Origin: Chloroflexota bacterium
GTDB lineage: Bacteria > Chloroflexota > Anaerolineae > J036 > Brachytrichaceae
Direction: 5' to 3'
Length of the DNA stretch: 46,913 nucleotides
Assembly: GCA_018969115.1 (NCBI GenBank)
Contig: JAGWYZ010000002.1
Span: forward strand, 1 to 46,913
A program made the position numbers and the translations under genes. The notes beneath the pieces are model-generated. The model did not search any database, had not been told where the DNA came from, and saw only the letters and a list, made by a program, of their open reading frames with translations. Positions 37,070-46,913 of the stretch are shown in pieces; positions within the stretch are counted from its first letter, which is position 1; each line of letters begins with the position of its first letter.

Positions 37070-37666
37070 TTAACCCTTAGTAGCTATGCAGGTTAGTGCT
37101 TCTAATCCATAAAAACTATATGACTGACGTGAGATTTGCCAATGAGCAGGAACCTGCTTGATTATTTCGCGTAAACAGCTTTCTGTTCTTACAAATCGTC
37201 CACGATCTGATTTACGAATACCCCACGCAATTGGTCGGTGCCAGCCTAGTTTGGGCAAAACTGAATCGACGATAACTACATGCCCTCCCATTTTTGTGAC
37301 CCGGTACATTTCTTGAATCGCGCTTTGGGCTAATTTGTCTGGCAAATGGTGCAATACCCCAATACACCAAGTCGTAGAAAATTTTTCATTGCTAAATGGT
37401 AAGTCACCAATAGAACCCACAATACCTAAGCCTGCGCTAAGGCAAAATTGTTTCATATAAGAAAGTGAAATATCACACCCAACGGGAGTAACATGCGCAG
37501 GCCATAAATATGATCGTGGGCCACAACCAACATCTAGTGCTGATTCTATTGGTGCTAATTCCGTAACAATTTTAGCAATATGCGTCTCAAAAAAATGTTC
37601 TCCACCGGGTGCAAATACAAACTGCGCTAAACGGTATATTAAAGGGTGTTCTAGGATTTGATACAT
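37070..37666 (-). CDS. Class I SAM-dependent methyltransferase
   Basis: ESALDVGCGPRSYLWPAHVTPVGCDISLSYM...WCIGVLHHLPDKLAQSAIQEMYRVTKMGGHVVIVDS. Confidence 0.88.
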   Translation of the reverse strand: MYQILEHPLIYRLAQFVFAPGGEHFFETHIAKIVTELAPIESALDVGCGPRSYLWPAHVTPVGCDISLSYMKQFCLSAGLGIVGSIGDLPFSNEKFSTTWCIGVLHHLPDKLAQSAIQEMYRVTKMGGHVVIVDSVLPKLGWHRPIAWGIRKSDRGRFVRTESCLREIIKQVPAHWQISRQSYSFYGLEALTCIATKG

Positions 37667-38613
37667 TAGGTTTTTGTTTTGCTGACCACTGGATCCATCC
37701 GAATTGCTTGTTCAATTAAATACCTTGGTCGCCGCCTTGACTCATCTAACGCTCGCCATAGATATTCACCCAAAATTCCTAACATCAACATTTGTAATCC
37801 ACCTACAACTAATACAACAACCATCAGCGATGACCAACCTTGTGCTGGTTCATTTAAGAATCGATTCGTGAGCACAACAAAAGCATATAAAAAGCCGAAC
37901 AATGCCATTAGAAAACCAATAACAGACATGACTCGAATTGGTAAAAAGCTAAAAGCTGTTATTGAATCAATGACGAGTTTCAGTTTTTTTGATACTGACC
38001 ACCCCGATTGCCCATGTAATCGTGCTTGTTTATCATACTCAATGGTTTGTTGACGAAACCCAACCCATGAAAGTAATGCGAGTAAACTAATGTTATTTTC
38101 ATCAAATTGATTTAATGCTTGAATAACTTGTTTATCTATTAAAAAAAAATCTGCCCCACGTGGTGGAATATTTTTAATTTTAATAATATTTCGCATCAGC
38201 CAATAGTAAAACCGCGAAAACCCAAGTGTTGTTTGAGTTTCACCTTCACGGTGTCGCCGCGCTGCCCAAACAACCTGCGTTCCGTTCTCCCATGCAGCAA
38301 GCATACTTATGATTAATTCAGGAGGATCTTGCATATCTGCCGCCATAACAACAGCGCATTGACCTGAACACAAGCGTAAACCTGCCATAACTGCGACATG
38401 CGAACCACAGTTTTTAGATAACCGAATCGCACTGATATTTTCATGGTTTTGAGCAAGTCTACTAACAACTTCAAATGTATGATCTGATGAATGATCGTCC
38501 ACTACGATCCATTCCCAGGGTTGTGCATGTTTTTGCAATACGGCTTGCAAATGTGTATGCAGGACGGGCAAATTTTCAGCCTCACAATATGCCGGAGTGA
38601 TGATAGAAATCAT
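37666..38613 (-). CDS. GT2 glycosyltransferase with C-terminal TM helices (DPM1/ArnC-like)
   Basis: MISIITPAYCEAENLPVLHTHL...WEWIVVDDHSSDHTFEVV...VVMAADMQDPPELI; two C-terminal TM segments. Confidence 0.9.
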   Translation of the reverse strand: MISIITPAYCEAENLPVLHTHLQAVLQKHAQPWEWIVVDDHSSDHTFEVVSRLAQNHENISAIRLSKNCGSHVAVMAGLRLCSGQCAVVMAADMQDPPELIISMLAAWENGTQVVWAARRHREGETQTTLGFSRFYYWLMRNIIKIKNIPPRGADFFLIDKQVIQALNQFDENNISLLALLSWVGFRQQTIEYDKQARLHGQSGWSVSKKLKLVIDSITAFSFLPIRVMSVIGFLMALFGFLYAFVVLTNRFLNEPAQGWSSLMVVVLVVGGLQMLMLGILGEYLWRALDESRRRPRYLIEQAIRMDPVVSKTKT

Positions 38614-38617
38614 AAAA

Positions 38618-39811
38618 CTAACTTTGGCACGCTGTCTTAAGTGTAGCAACGACGCTGTCTTGTTCAGCAAAAGTCATTTGAGGATAGAGCGGTAATACAA
38701 TTGCATGATCTTGTGCTTGTTCACTGCAAGGCAATTGTCGGCAAGACCCTAGTTTGCAATCACAGGTTTTGTTAAGCTTAAACGCGCATGACCACGCCTC
38801 ATTTGCATATGCAGGTTCGCGATGTGCACACATCACAGCCCGTCGAGTTGCAATACCATTATCTAACATGCTTTGCATGACATAGCGCTGGGCAACGCCT
38901 GATGGTAAATATAGACAATAACTTTGCCAATTGCTGCGTGCATAGTCAGGCTCGCTAGGAAGCATAAGTCCTGGGATTGCAGCCAATAATTCATGATAAC
39001 GATCTGCTAGTACTCGTCGTCGTTCAATAATTTCGGGTAATCTTTTAAGCTGTTCACGACCAACGGCAGCTTGAATATCAGTGAGACGATAATTAAAACC
39101 AACAGATAAATAATTTTCAAAAACAACTTCTTTTGCGTTATGACGCTGGGTATCTGGCACACTCATGCCATGTTGGCGCAACAATCGAAAATGTTTATCG
39201 TAATCTAAGTTGTTTGTTGTAATCATGCCACCATCGCCTGTTGAAACTAATTTGCGCGGATGAAATGAAAAGCAAGCAATATCGCTATGGGGTTTCCCGA
39301 TTTTTTCCCAATTTCCATTCCAATTAATTTCACTGCCAACCGCACAAGCGGCATCCTCGATAACAGGTAATTGATATTGGGTAGCAATAGCAATAATTTG
39401 TGCTAAATCGCACGGCATCCCAATTTGATGCACACACACAATACAACGGGTGCGTGGTGAAATGGCATTTGGAATTTGTAGGGGGTCAAGGTTAAAGGTT
39501 ACGGGGTCAATATCAACAAAAACAGGAATAGCACCACATGCACGTATGCTATTTGCAGTAGCAATGAAGGAATGACTCACTGTAATCACTTCATCGCCGG
39601 GTTTAACCCCTAATGTTAACAGTGCAAGGTGTAAGGCCGTTGTACAATTTGACACCGCGCAGGCGTATCGAGCACTGACATAATTCGCAAATTCATGCTC
39701 AAATGCAGCTACCTCTGGTCCTTGGGTTGTCCAACCGCTTAAGATTACCCGACGCGCTGCTGCGGCCTCTTCTTCGCCTAACCAAGGTTTTGTGATCGGT
39801 ATTTTTATCAT
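38618..39811 (-). CDS. DegT/DnrJ/EryC1/StrS sugar aminotransferase
   Basis: IPITKPWLGEEEAAAARRVILSGW...SNCTTALHLALLTLGVKPGDEVI...CFSFHPRKLVSTGDGGM. Confidence 0.93.
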   Translation of the reverse strand: MIKIPITKPWLGEEEAAAARRVILSGWTTQGPEVAAFEHEFANYVSARYACAVSNCTTALHLALLTLGVKPGDEVITVSHSFIATANSIRACGAIPVFVDIDPVTFNLDPLQIPNAISPRTRCIVCVHQIGMPCDLAQIIAIATQYQLPVIEDAACAVGSEINWNGNWEKIGKPHSDIACFSFHPRKLVSTGDGGMITTNNLDYDKHFRLLRQHGMSVPDTQRHNAKEVVFENYLSVGFNYRLTDIQAAVGREQLKRLPEIIERRRVLADRYHELLAAIPGLMLPSEPDYARSNWQSYCLYLPSGVAQRYVMQSMLDNGIATRRAVMCAHREPAYANEAWSCAFKLNKTCDCKLGSCRQLPCSEQAQDHAIVLPLYPQMTFAEQDSVVATLKTACQS

Positions 39812-39818
39812 GATTTAA

Positions 39819-40814
39819 TTATTCCCAGTTACGTGGTCTTTCGCTTTGTAACAATAGCTCTGGCGGTATATCCATTTGTAAATACCAAGTTTTTAAGGCC
39901 AACAACCCTGTTTGCAAAGATACTTTGGGCGCAAAACCTAATAATTTTTTAGCACGCAAACTGTTAGCATATAAACGTAAAACATCTCCGGGGCGAGGCG
40001 AATCATAAATAATATTAGGAATTACGCCCACGGCTTCCCCCACTTCACGAGCAAGTTCATTAATACTTATTTCATTTCCTTGCCCGAGGTTAATTGTTTG
40101 TCCAATAGCTTCATCACATATACCAGCAAGTAAAATGCCGCGCGCTGTGTCTTCAACAAATGTAAAATCACGTGTCTGTTTACCATCACCGAAAATAATT
40201 AAAGGCTTTCCTGCCATGGCACGCAACATAAATTTAGGAATCACCTCACCACTATCTCCTTCGTGATGACTTCGTGGCCCAAAGCTATTAAAAGGCCGAA
40301 CAACAACAGTAGGAAATCCATAACTTTCAAAATAAGCACGGGTGTAACATTCACCAGCTAATTTTGAAGCACCATACACCGTCATTGGATAAGTCGGGTG
40401 GTCTTCAACCATTGGTACGGTGCGAGCAGTTCCGTAAACTTCAGAACTAGAGACATAAACGAATCGTTTAACTTTTGCTTGATGTGCTATATCTAATAAA
40501 TTTAAGGTCGCTGTAGCATTCACAGCATGATTTTCATGTGGATTTTTTAGGCTATGGCGCACACCAAGGCATGCCAAATGAAAAACAACATCAACGTTAT
40601 TGCACAAAGATTTTACCAAATCAAGGTTTCGAACATCACCCTGTACAAACTGAACCTTTTCATTAAGCAATGCTTGAATATTTTGACTTTTTCCATTCAC
40701 TAAGTTATCTAAAATAGTAACACGCGCTTTGGTCTGAGCAAGTTGATGAACCAAATTTGAGCCAATGAATCCGGCACCACCAGTAACAAGAATTTGAGAG
40801 GTATGGTCGATCAT
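39819..40814 (-). CDS. NAD-dependent nucleoside-diphosphate-sugar epimerase/dehydratase
   Basis: ILVTGGAGFIGSNLVHQLAQTKARVTILDNL...SSSEVYGTARTVPMVEDHPTYPMTVYGASKLAGECYTRAY. Confidence 0.93.
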   Translation of the reverse strand: MIDHTSQILVTGGAGFIGSNLVHQLAQTKARVTILDNLVNGKSQNIQALLNEKVQFVQGDVRNLDLVKSLCNNVDVVFHLACLGVRHSLKNPHENHAVNATATLNLLDIAHQAKVKRFVYVSSSEVYGTARTVPMVEDHPTYPMTVYGASKLAGECYTRAYFESYGFPTVVVRPFNSFGPRSHHEGDSGEVIPKFMLRAMAGKPLIIFGDGKQTRDFTFVEDTARGILLAGICDEAIGQTINLGQGNEISINELAREVGEAVGVIPNIIYDSPRPGDVLRLYANSLRAKKLLGFAPKVSLQTGLLALKTWYLQMDIPPELLLQSERPRNWE

Positions 40815-40819
40815 GAGTG

Positions 40820-41515
40820 TTAGATTATATCGACATGATTACTATCACGCCAACGCAAAAAACGAGCAGGGACACCTGCAACAATGCTAAAAGGTGCAAC
40901 ATCTTCTGTCACAACGGCACCAGCACCAACAATGCTCCCTTTCCCGACTGTGACTCCTGGTAAAATAATTGACCCAACGCCGATATCAGCCCATGCTTCT
41001 ATTTTTACTGGCTTAATCACTAGGTCGGTTTTGATAATAGGTATATCAATTGGTAAACCTGTATGCATTGACCCAAGCACCTTAGCGCCCGGCCCCCAAC
41101 CAACATAGTCTTCAATCACAAGATGACGCGCATCGAAATAACTTTGAGGTCCGATCCAGACATGATTGCCGATAACACAACATCCATCCAATCTGCCTTG
41201 AATATAGGTAGATGCCCCAATAAACACATTATTTCCAAGCTCAAAAGTCTCAAGGTGCTTAAAACGCACGTCTTCCCCAATTTGAATTCCACTGCCAAAT
41301 TGTTTTGCAACCGCACGCCAAATACAACGGCGCATTAATTCATCAAATTTACTTGTATGATGAACAAACCTAGAATACTGTTCAATTAACTGTATTTGCG
41401 TATGGTTTTCTTTTAAATACTTACTAAAATTATGTTCAAATACTTCGTCGTCTTTGATCGACTTCCCATGAATAGCTCCAACAACATTGAGAAATTCTTG
41501 TGCTTTTAGGTTCAT
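40820..41515 (-). CDS. Hexapeptide-repeat (LbetaH) acyltransferase with N-terminal extension
   Basis: FELGNNVFIGASTYIQGRLDGCCVIGNHVWIGPQSYFDARHLVIEDYVGWGPGAKVLG...IGVGSIILPGVTVGKGSIVGAGAVVTEDVAPFSIVAGVPARFL. Confidence 0.9.
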   Translation of the reverse strand: MNLKAQEFLNVVGAIHGKSIKDDEVFEHNFSKYLKENHTQIQLIEQYSRFVHHTSKFDELMRRCIWRAVAKQFGSGIQIGEDVRFKHLETFELGNNVFIGASTYIQGRLDGCCVIGNHVWIGPQSYFDARHLVIEDYVGWGPGAKVLGSMHTGLPIDIPIIKTDLVIKPVKIEAWADIGVGSIILPGVTVGKGSIVGAGAVVTEDVAPFSIVAGVPARFLRWRDSNHVDII

Positions 41516-42552
41516 AAATTAATTGGGTAGCCATTCCGGCTTAAAGATTCTGATGCTGCTTCAAGGATACATATAACACGCAATCCAGCATTTCCATCTG
41601 TTATTGGCGTTTCTCCTGTCTGACAACAACCCACAAAATGCGCTGCTGCGACATGCAAAGCCTCAGTCATTAGCAATTGTGGCGCTATCATATCACCAGT
41701 TCGATAACCTACCCGGCGCTGATATTGGCTTTCAGTATCATTTGCAACCATAATCCCTTTGTCATATAGCTTAATCTTTTCGGTCGCATCAAGATCATCA
41801 TAAACGATCATCTTTTGGCTGCCACCAATCAGCGTGCGCCTAATTTTGATTGGCGAGAGCCAATTGACATGCACGTGCGCAATCAAAGGCGGAGACTTCC
41901 GATCAAAAAACAATGTGAGATAGGCCATATTCTCAGGTGCGCGCGGCACATGTGCAATGCCAGTGGCCGAAACAGCACTTGGCTGTAAACCAAGCAAATA
42001 ATCCATAATAGCAAGGTCATGCACCGCTAAATCCCATAATACACTAACATCTGATTGAAACAAACCTAAATTAACCCGCGTAGAATCATAATAGTAAATG
42101 TCGCCCAATTCATTTAAATCAATGAGTTGTTTTATTCTTCGCACGGCTGGTGTATATACAAATGTATGATCGACAAACAAAATGAGCTTGCGTCGTTTTG
42201 CTTCCTCAATAAGTAGCGATGCTTGCTGCGACGTGGTAGTTAATGGTTTTTCTATCCATACGTGTTTTCCGGCAGCTAATGCTTGCATTGCTAATGTAAA
42301 ATGGGTTGAAACAGGGGTGGCAATTGCCACTGCGTTTACTGAAGTATCGGCAAGCACGTGTTGATAATCTGATGTTGTTGCAATGCTTGGATGGTGTTTT
42401 GCCACCAATGCCAGTTGTTCGACACGTTGATCACATACATAGGCCACTTGACAATTATCGAGACCAGAAAAATTGCGAACCAAATTTGGTCCCCAATAGC
42501 CGTAGCCAATAATGGCGATATTAAATTTGCCCAGCATAAATTTATTTTCCAT
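41512..42552 (-). CDS. Gfo/Idh/MocA family oxidoreductase
   Basis: FNIAIIGYGYWGPNLVRNFSGLDNCQVAYVCD...AGKHVWIEKPLTTTSQQASLLIEEAKRR...VDHTFVYTPAVRRIKQ. Alternative start MLGKFN at 42537. Confidence 0.92.
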   Translation of the reverse strand: MENKFMLGKFNIAIIGYGYWGPNLVRNFSGLDNCQVAYVCDQRVEQLALVAKHHPSIATTSDYQHVLADTSVNAVAIATPVSTHFTLAMQALAAGKHVWIEKPLTTTSQQASLLIEEAKRRKLILFVDHTFVYTPAVRRIKQLIDLNELGDIYYYDSTRVNLGLFQSDVSVLWDLAVHDLAIMDYLLGLQPSAVSATGIAHVPRAPENMAYLTLFFDRKSPPLIAHVHVNWLSPIKIRRTLIGGSQKMIVYDDLDATEKIKLYDKGIMVANDTESQYQRRVGYRTGDMIAPQLLMTEALHVAAAHFVGCCQTGETPITDGNAGLRVICILEAASESLSRNGYPINL

Positions 42553-42557
42553 AGATA

Positions 42558-42709
42558 GTATCTTCTCAATAAAACGAGGTAAACCAAAAGATGTAATGTC
42601 GAAATTACTATATGGCCTTTGAGAGCAGAAGATTTTTGCCTGCTCTCAAAGACCATAAGTGATTTCGAAAAAAATTTATTTTATTCACCCCATTTTATTG
42701 AGGAGATAC
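42558..42709. mobile_element. MITE-like element with TIRs, internal hairpin and 8-bp flanking direct repeats
   Basis: gtatcttctcaataaaacgaggtaaa / ttcaccccattttattgaggagatac TIRs (4 mismatches in 26); internal arms 42597-42628/42640-42670; catagata at 42550-42557 and 42710-42717. Confidence 0.75.
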
Positions 42710-42727
42710 CATAGATACGACAAAAAC

Positions 42728-45088
42728 TTATTTTTCAAAACAAGAATTGTGAGATATAGGGATGTACTTTGTAATTTGCCAATCTGTATTGGCAATTTTA
42801 CTTGTCTGTTGAAATTTACTAAACATCTTAAGATGCCATTCACTAACTTCATTACTAGAAATTGATTTCGTTTCCCCAAATCTTAAATGTTCAAAAATCC
42901 AAAATACACTGCATTGCTTGCGGTTTAAAAACCGCGTTAAATAATTTTGTGCGCGCCCATAAGGCAAAACTGTTTCAAAATGATTGGGGTAAAAATAAAG
43001 CATTGGATTTTCATTTGGATCAATTGAATGGACATAACGATAGGGGTTAATAATCGTCCAATCTTTAATAATTACGTAATCTTGCTTGCCAACTTTAATT
43101 GCTTTTGCGAGTTCGGAAACTTGGTTGATTGAATCTAAATCTTCAGATTGGACTCGATGTAATGCAGGTTCAAAAAAATTGTTTTGCAGTAAATTCGTTG
43201 CTGTAGAACTCAAATATTGTTGAATACCAGCATTATCAGCAAATAAACCTACAGCGACGATAAAACCGAGCAGGTTTGAAATTAAGAAACGATAAACAAT
43301 AGATGCAATCATAGCAACATCGTTTTTCAATAGGTTAACCAATACTAAACCTGCGATTGCATATACAGGTAATTGAGTCGAGAACTTAGCTGCCGGACTG
43401 TGGCCCACATAGTAAGCTGTACTGCCCCAAACAGCACCAAAACAAACTAGACATATGCCAATGGCCTTGTGTCTACTATTATTTTGATAATAATTTAATG
43501 CAGTCGTGATAGTAAGTGTTAACAAAGCGACAGTTATGCTTATCGGTCCATCGCGTGGGAGCGGAACACCAAAACCAGTTCCCGGGCCGCTTGTACTGGT
43601 AAACTCCATTAATGCTGTCCATTCTGGCACCTCCCCTATTTTAAAAAAATAATATGTACTGATTAAACCCATAACCATGATTAAGCTTAATAATGGGTAA
43701 AACAAACGAGCTATAGAGAGCCACTTGTTTTTGTGGTGCAAAATTACAAACCAACTATATGCCGGGAGCCAAGTTGGCGCACAAAAAGCGAGGCTTTCTC
43801 CGCTCCATAATGCCCCCATAATCCAAGCCATATTGCCGAGTAACGCAAATTGATTGAATGTAATCCTGTTGTAATAATATAAGCTAACAATAAAAATTAG
43901 GATACATGGCCATAAGATACGAATCATACTGGATTGCGGCATCAGATGTGATAGCCAGTAATAATAATAATAGTCTGCCCCTGAATTTAAACGTGTCCGA
44001 ATAAATAAAGTTGCCAAAACAATTGCAAACGTAAATATTCGGTTTGACCAACTTTTATTGCCTAGCTGTCCTGCATAATAGATTATGAGGGCACCGATCA
44101 AATTTAGCAGTGCCATCGTAAAACTTAATCGTATTCCGCCATCTTGAATAGGTATTGCTGCAATCGTTAATATACTTAGAAAACCATAAGCAGATGGAAT
44201 ATCCCAATAAAGCCAAGACCCATCCCGAACCATTTGAGAAACCAAACCGAAATATTCGCGATTCATTTGGTAATCAAATTTAAGCGTTAACCCTGGGTTG
44301 ATTTCGAATGCAAAAAAAACAAACAAAAATAACACACAAACATCGAACACAATTCGTAATATTTTCGAAAAATTATGCGAAATTCTAAATACATTTAAAC
44401 TATATTCTTTATTTGGTTTTTGATATATATATGTTGCTCCGAAAACCACAACGATTAGCCATATCATGCGAACTAAAGCAACTGGAATATTAAATAAAGA
44501 TGGAAAAAGCCAGCGATCAATTGTGGGATAAGCAGCTTCAGCATCAATTATTTCTGGGATATAGGGGTGTGTCATCAAGCGCATTCCAAGTGACCAAAGC
44601 ATTGTAGTTAATGCCCATAATACGAATTTATCGTGAAGCGATACCAGATTTTCACTTGGTTGATTGCGCTTCCATAGTGAAAAAATTAAAATCGAATGCA
44701 AAGTTGAACACAGAATCACAATAACGAATTCAAGTGTTGCCCCAAAATAATTTTTAATTGTTGGATTTAAAATATGAGCCGTAACAACAAACAATATCCC
44801 ACTTATAGCAATCACGTAAGATATTCCAGTTACTATTTTTTTTATTAGTATATTTGGGTTGCTTAATCTTTTTATGACTAAAAAGGATAGACAGAAAAAA
44901 GGATAGATACTTCCTATTAAAACATACTGTATCCATTCTCGCAATTCCGCATCTATTTTTAGAGATTTTAAAGTTAATTCGCTAATAAATAAAATACATA
45001 TGCAAATGCTTAAAACATAAATTAGCAAGTTGGAGTTAACTTTTTTTCTAATAGGTAGTGTGTTTTTCAGGTTCTTTTTCAGGTTCAT
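42728..45088 (-). CDS. Large multi-TM membrane protein (hypothetical)
   Basis: 786-aa mostly hydrophobic ORF within the glycan cluster. Confidence 0.65.
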   Translation of the reverse strand: MNLKKNLKNTLPIRKKVNSNLLIYVLSICICILFISELTLKSLKIDAELREWIQYVLIGSIYPFFCLSFLVIKRLSNPNILIKKIVTGISYVIAISGILFVVTAHILNPTIKNYFGATLEFVIVILCSTLHSILIFSLWKRNQPSENLVSLHDKFVLWALTTMLWSLGMRLMTHPYIPEIIDAEAAYPTIDRWLFPSLFNIPVALVRMIWLIVVVFGATYIYQKPNKEYSLNVFRISHNFSKILRIVFDVCVLFLFVFFAFEINPGLTLKFDYQMNREYFGLVSQMVRDGSWLYWDIPSAYGFLSILTIAAIPIQDGGIRLSFTMALLNLIGALIIYYAGQLGNKSWSNRIFTFAIVLATLFIRTRLNSGADYYYYYWLSHLMPQSSMIRILWPCILIFIVSLYYYNRITFNQFALLGNMAWIMGALWSGESLAFCAPTWLPAYSWFVILHHKNKWLSIARLFYPLLSLIMVMGLISTYYFFKIGEVPEWTALMEFTSTSGPGTGFGVPLPRDGPISITVALLTLTITTALNYYQNNSRHKAIGICLVCFGAVWGSTAYYVGHSPAAKFSTQLPVYAIAGLVLVNLLKNDVAMIASIVYRFLISNLLGFIVAVGLFADNAGIQQYLSSTATNLLQNNFFEPALHRVQSEDLDSINQVSELAKAIKVGKQDYVIIKDWTIINPYRYVHSIDPNENPMLYFYPNHFETVLPYGRAQNYLTRFLNRKQCSVFWIFEHLRFGETKSISSNEVSEWHLKMFSKFQQTSKIANTDWQITKYIPISHNSCFEK

Positions 45089-45105
45089 TGGGAAGTAGTT
45101 ACAAA

Positions 45106-46913
45106 TTAATATTTAGAAAAATTCTTGATCATGTCCCACCAACGCCCTACCGAAAGGGCACAAAACATGACCCAGTTCAATTGTCCATTAAGGCCTAACA
45201 AATATCGTAAGGGCTGATTATTAATTGGTTTAAGCCGGCGATATTTTGCACACAAATCACGCCATCGTTTGCGATCTAAAAACCCCATTTCAATCAATGG
45301 GCTAGCTTCTAATTCATCTAAAGATTGATTTAAAATCCAGCTCACATAATTACGGGGGGGCGAAAAGGGACGTTTTTTTGCATCAAGCACTGCATCAGGC
45401 ACTTTGCCACGTAATATTTTCTTCAACAATGGTTTATTGGTCTCGAGGCTAAATCGTCGTGCTAAAGGCAAGCCAATAACTTTGTCGACCAAAGGATGAT
45501 CAAGAAACGGTACGCGAATTTCTACTGAATTGCCCATCCCTAGCTTATCACCAAGTTGTAAACCACTGTGGACGGTATAACCCCATAATAGTGTGGCGGC
45601 CACAGCATCGGGGCCGGGCGTGCCTAACGCCTGCAAATCATGAATGGGTTGATAAACAGTTGAAGACAAATGGCTTAAATGCGTGCCGGCAATTTGCTTC
45701 ACATAGTACTCACGCATTTGAGTCGGCAGTGAATCTTGATACCACACCCATTTTTGAAATTGCGTTGGCGTTAATTGGCTATGACTCGCACCGATTTTAT
45801 TATGCGGTGCATAGCCAAAAAATACTTCATCTCCACCGGTTCCGGATAAAAGCACTTTATAGCCAAGGGCATAAGCTTGATGATACAGCTCCCAATGTGA
45901 ACTTGCTGCCACATCTCCTACTGGTTCGTCACAATAGTTTACCAATTCATTAAAATGAGTAACATATTGAGATTCATCAATCATTACATCTTGATAAGGT
46001 AACCCTAAATATTGAGCCGTACGATGAGCCTGTGCACGCTCATCTGCATATGGGTTATCTTTATAACCAACACAAATACAAGTCAAATTATCTTTTGCTT
46101 TGGTTTTAGCTGCTAGCGCTGCAATAGCCGATGAATCAACCCCACTGCTTAATAAAATGCCAACTGGCACATCACTGCGAAGATGAATATTGACCGATTC
46201 TGCTAGCGTTGCTTCAATATCGGTGTCACTGTAATCGGCAATACCTGCAACACCCCCAAATTGGGGGCGCCAATAACGCTGAAATCGCACACCAGTTGCG
46301 TCCGCCACAATATATTCTGCTGGCAGTATGCGTTTAATTTGCTCGACAATTGTATTTCGCTGATCAACTGGATTTGTCAACCATAAAAATTGATACAAAG
46401 CTTCTGGTCGGATTGTTGGTGATGTAATACGAGCAGCACGCACGATAGCTTTTAGTTCTGAGCTTAACCATAAAATGCCATCTCGTTGATAGTAATACAG
46501 GGGTTTTTGACCAAACCGATCACGAGCTGCAAAAATCTTGTTGTGTTTAATATCCCACAAAACAAAGGCATACATGCCGCGCAAATCATCAAGGCAAGAT
46601 TCGCCTTTTTCTTCGTATAAATGTAAAATTGTTTCAGCGTCACTTCGCGTAGCAAAATGATGCCCGCGCTGCTCCAATTGCTGCTTTAACTCAACATAGT
46701 TATAAATTTCGCCATTGCAAATAACAACCAAACTTTTATCTTCGTTATACAGGGGTTGATCCCCTCCTTGTACATCAACAATGCTTAAGCGGCGCATGGA
46801 TAACGCCGTGTTAGGATGTTCATAATCACCTGTGCTGTCTGGTCCCCGATAAACCATTTGGGCACTCATACCACGAACATCATAAATCGCATCTGTTGGA
46901 AGACCGTTGGGGG
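45106..46913 (-). CDS. asnB: Asparagine synthase (glutamine-hydrolysing) family, 5' truncated by the window edge
   Basis: Frame stays open to the edge (PNGLPTDAIYDVRGMSAQMVYRGPDSTGDY); VICNGEIYNYVELK, GILLSSGVDSSAIAALAAK, LLSGTGGDEVFFGY. Confidence 0.92.
   Translation of the reverse strand, partial: PNGLPTDAIYDVRGMSAQMVYRGPDSTGDYEHPNTALSMRRLSIVDVQGGDQPLYNEDKSLVVICNGEIYNYVELKQQLEQRGHHFATRSDAETILHLYEEKGESCLDDLRGMYAFVLWDIKHNKIFAARDRFGQKPLYYYQRDGILWLSSELKAIVRAARITSPTIRPEALYQFLWLTNPVDQRNTIVEQIKRILPAEYIVADATGVRFQRYWRPQFGGVAGIADYSDTDIEATLAESVNIHLRSDVPVGILLSSGVDSSAIAALAAKTKAKDNLTCICVGYKDNPYADERAQAHRTAQYLGLPYQDVMIDESQYVTHFNELVNYCDEPVGDVAASSHWELYHQAYALGYKVLLSGTGGDEVFFGYAPHNKIGASHSQLTPTQFQKWVWYQDSLPTQMREYYVKQIAGTHLSHLSSTVYQPIHDLQALGTPGPDAVAATLLWGYTVHSGLQLGDKLGMGNSVEIRVPFLDHPLVDKVIGLPLARRFSLETNKPLLKKILRGKVPDAVLDAKKRPFSPPRNYVSWILNQSLDELEASPLIEMGFLDRKRWRDLCAKYRRLKPINNQPLRYLLGLNGQLNWVMFCALSVGRWWDMIKNFSKY

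Overview
This window appears to come from a bacterial chromosome, possibly Chloroflexi-like, but taxonomy was not tested. It has two contrasting halves. (A) About 1-23.5 kb is a housekeeping/catabolic segment: a decayed IS5-like transposase, a beta-helix protein fragment, a lipoprotein, a TrkA/RCK channel-like protein, an enolase-superfamily enzyme plus BKACE (DUF849), Ada, an ABC exporter, a YdiJ-like FAD/Fe-S oxidase, a class-III aminotransferase, two GNATs, RidA, a bifunctional proline dehydrogenase/P5C dehydrogenase (PutA-like), Uma2, AlaS and GatB. (B) From about 23.49 kb to the right edge is an AT-richer surface-glycan cluster: acyltransferase-3, several multi-TM GT-C-like proteins, methyltransferases, a methyltransferase-GT2 fusion, YfhO, an SGNH+MBOAT O-acetylation pair, GT2, DegT, an NAD-epimerase, a hexapeptide acyltransferase, Gfo/Idh/MocA and asparagine synthase. 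The strongest unusual signal is a population of short-period, self-complementary repeat tracts. Most have a strict 7-nt period with a different unit at each locus; others have 8, 9, 13 or 21-nt periods. They fill intergenic gaps and also lie in-frame, without stops, inside alaS, gatB, putA and the FAD/Fe-S oxidase, adding peptides at inter-domain positions. This resembles cyanobacterial STRR sequences combined with Rickettsia-palindromic-element-like protein insertions. A second signal is a ~150-bp MITE-like element (42558-42709) with terminal inverted repeats, an internal hairpin and an 8-bp apparent target duplication, with a diverged relative at 30327-30466 and a possible third at about 4160-4275. 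No CRISPR array, tRNA or rRNA was recognised by eye.
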